Source: JBNJGT01 sp046496745 (GTDB lineage Archaea > Nanobdellota > Nanobdellia > Woesearchaeales > JACJVW01). From it: a DNA stretch of 29,370 bases. Made by a program: the position numbers and the translations under genes. The DNA lies in the NCBI GenBank assembly GCA_046496745.1, contig JAWOGQ010000050.1:1-29370 (forward strand), read 5' to 3'. This document shows positions 29,238 to 29,370 of this stretch, one piece after another. The first letter of the stretch is position 1. Each line of letters begins with the position of its first letter. The notes below the pieces were generated by a model. That model searched no databases. It was given only the letters and a program-made list of their open reading frames with translations, and was not told the DNA's origin.

Positions 29238-29370
29238 ATGAGAATAGGTATAATCGGATCAATGCAATTTACAGAAAAGATGCTTGAAGTGCGAAATACA
29301 TTGCGTGAACAAGGGCATGATGCATTCGTAACTGACCTTCATGCGGCAATGATCGGCAAGAATGATGAAG
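29238..29370 (+). CDS. Nucleoside 2-deoxyribosyltransferase-like protein (partial)
   Basis: Only the first 44 residues are in the window. They begin M-R-I-G-I-I-G-S-M-Q-F-T and continue with an alpha/beta pattern ending near T-D-L-H-A-A-M-I-G. This resembles the start of small nucleoside 2-deoxyribosyltransferase-like or DUF4406 proteins: a first strand with G-S and then a long helix. AGGTGAT 6 nt upstream supports this start. Its position next to pyrBI fits nucleotide metabolism, but with the catalytic part missing the assignment is tentative. Confidence 0.55.
   Translation, partial: MRIGIIGSMQFTEKMLEVRNTLREQGHDAFVTDLHAAMIGKNDE

Noticed and set aside
1..29370. tRNA, rRNA, insertion sequence or integrase
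   Set aside because: I saw no cloverleaf-like sequence, no rRNA signature, no transposase motif and no terminal inverted repeats. Short tRNAs could still be missed by eye.

Overview
The window is archaeal. It carries the uL3-to-SecY ribosomal protein cluster in archaeal order, with aIF1, the RNase P protein Rnp1, eS4, eL32 and eL19 embedded in it. It also has archaeal TATA boxes, several leaderless starts, and TrmB, Lrp and AbrB-PhoU type regulators. The single-chain primase, which joins a PriS catalytic domain to a PriL iron-sulfur domain, and the tiny class-III-signal-like secreted proteins point to a DPANN lineage such as Woesearchaeota or Pacearchaeota. That placement is inference; no 16S rRNA or tRNA is present to test it.

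Region 1 (about 1-4230, minus strand) is a compact, mostly translationally coupled set of small exported or membrane-anchored proteins. It has five short paralogues with a pilin-like N-terminal helix and a C-terminal Cys-Cys, a TPR protein with the same kind of anchor, a calcium-repeat protein, two larger paralogous cysteine proteins, and two microproteins of 33 and 46 aa. Almost every exported domain has an even number of cysteines. This looks like an undescribed disulfide-stabilised cell-surface system. An Lrp/AsnC regulator lies directly upstream.

Region 2 (4231-9028) holds regulators (Lrp-like, AbrB-PhoU, TrmB), a 641-aa protein with an atypical APH-type kinase domain, and a DUF4870-like membrane protein. 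A sharp AT-rich island (about 5080-6360, near 29% GC against about 45% outside) covers the 3' parts of two convergent genes.

Region 3 (9147-23480, minus strand) is one long operon: uL3, uL4, uL23, uL2, uS19, uL22, uS3, uL29, aIF1, Rnp1, uS17, uL14, uL24, eS4, uL5, uS14, uS8, uL6, eL32, eL19, uL18, uS5, uL30, uL15, SecY, and a DUF106/EMC3-type insertase. It combines ribosome assembly, translation initiation, tRNA processing and membrane insertion. Its leader has a TATA box, a perfect 22-bp palindrome and two tiny coupled reading frames. uL22, uS3 and eL32 have long low-complexity charged tails.

Region 4 (23485-29370) has the fused primase and a nucleotidyltransferase-like protein on the minus strand. 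Divergent from these is a three-gene operon (APH-type kinase, CPBP membrane protease, unknown protein). A GNAT acetyltransferase, pyrB-pyrI for pyrimidine synthesis, and the start of a gene resembling nucleoside 2-deoxyribosyltransferases complete the window.
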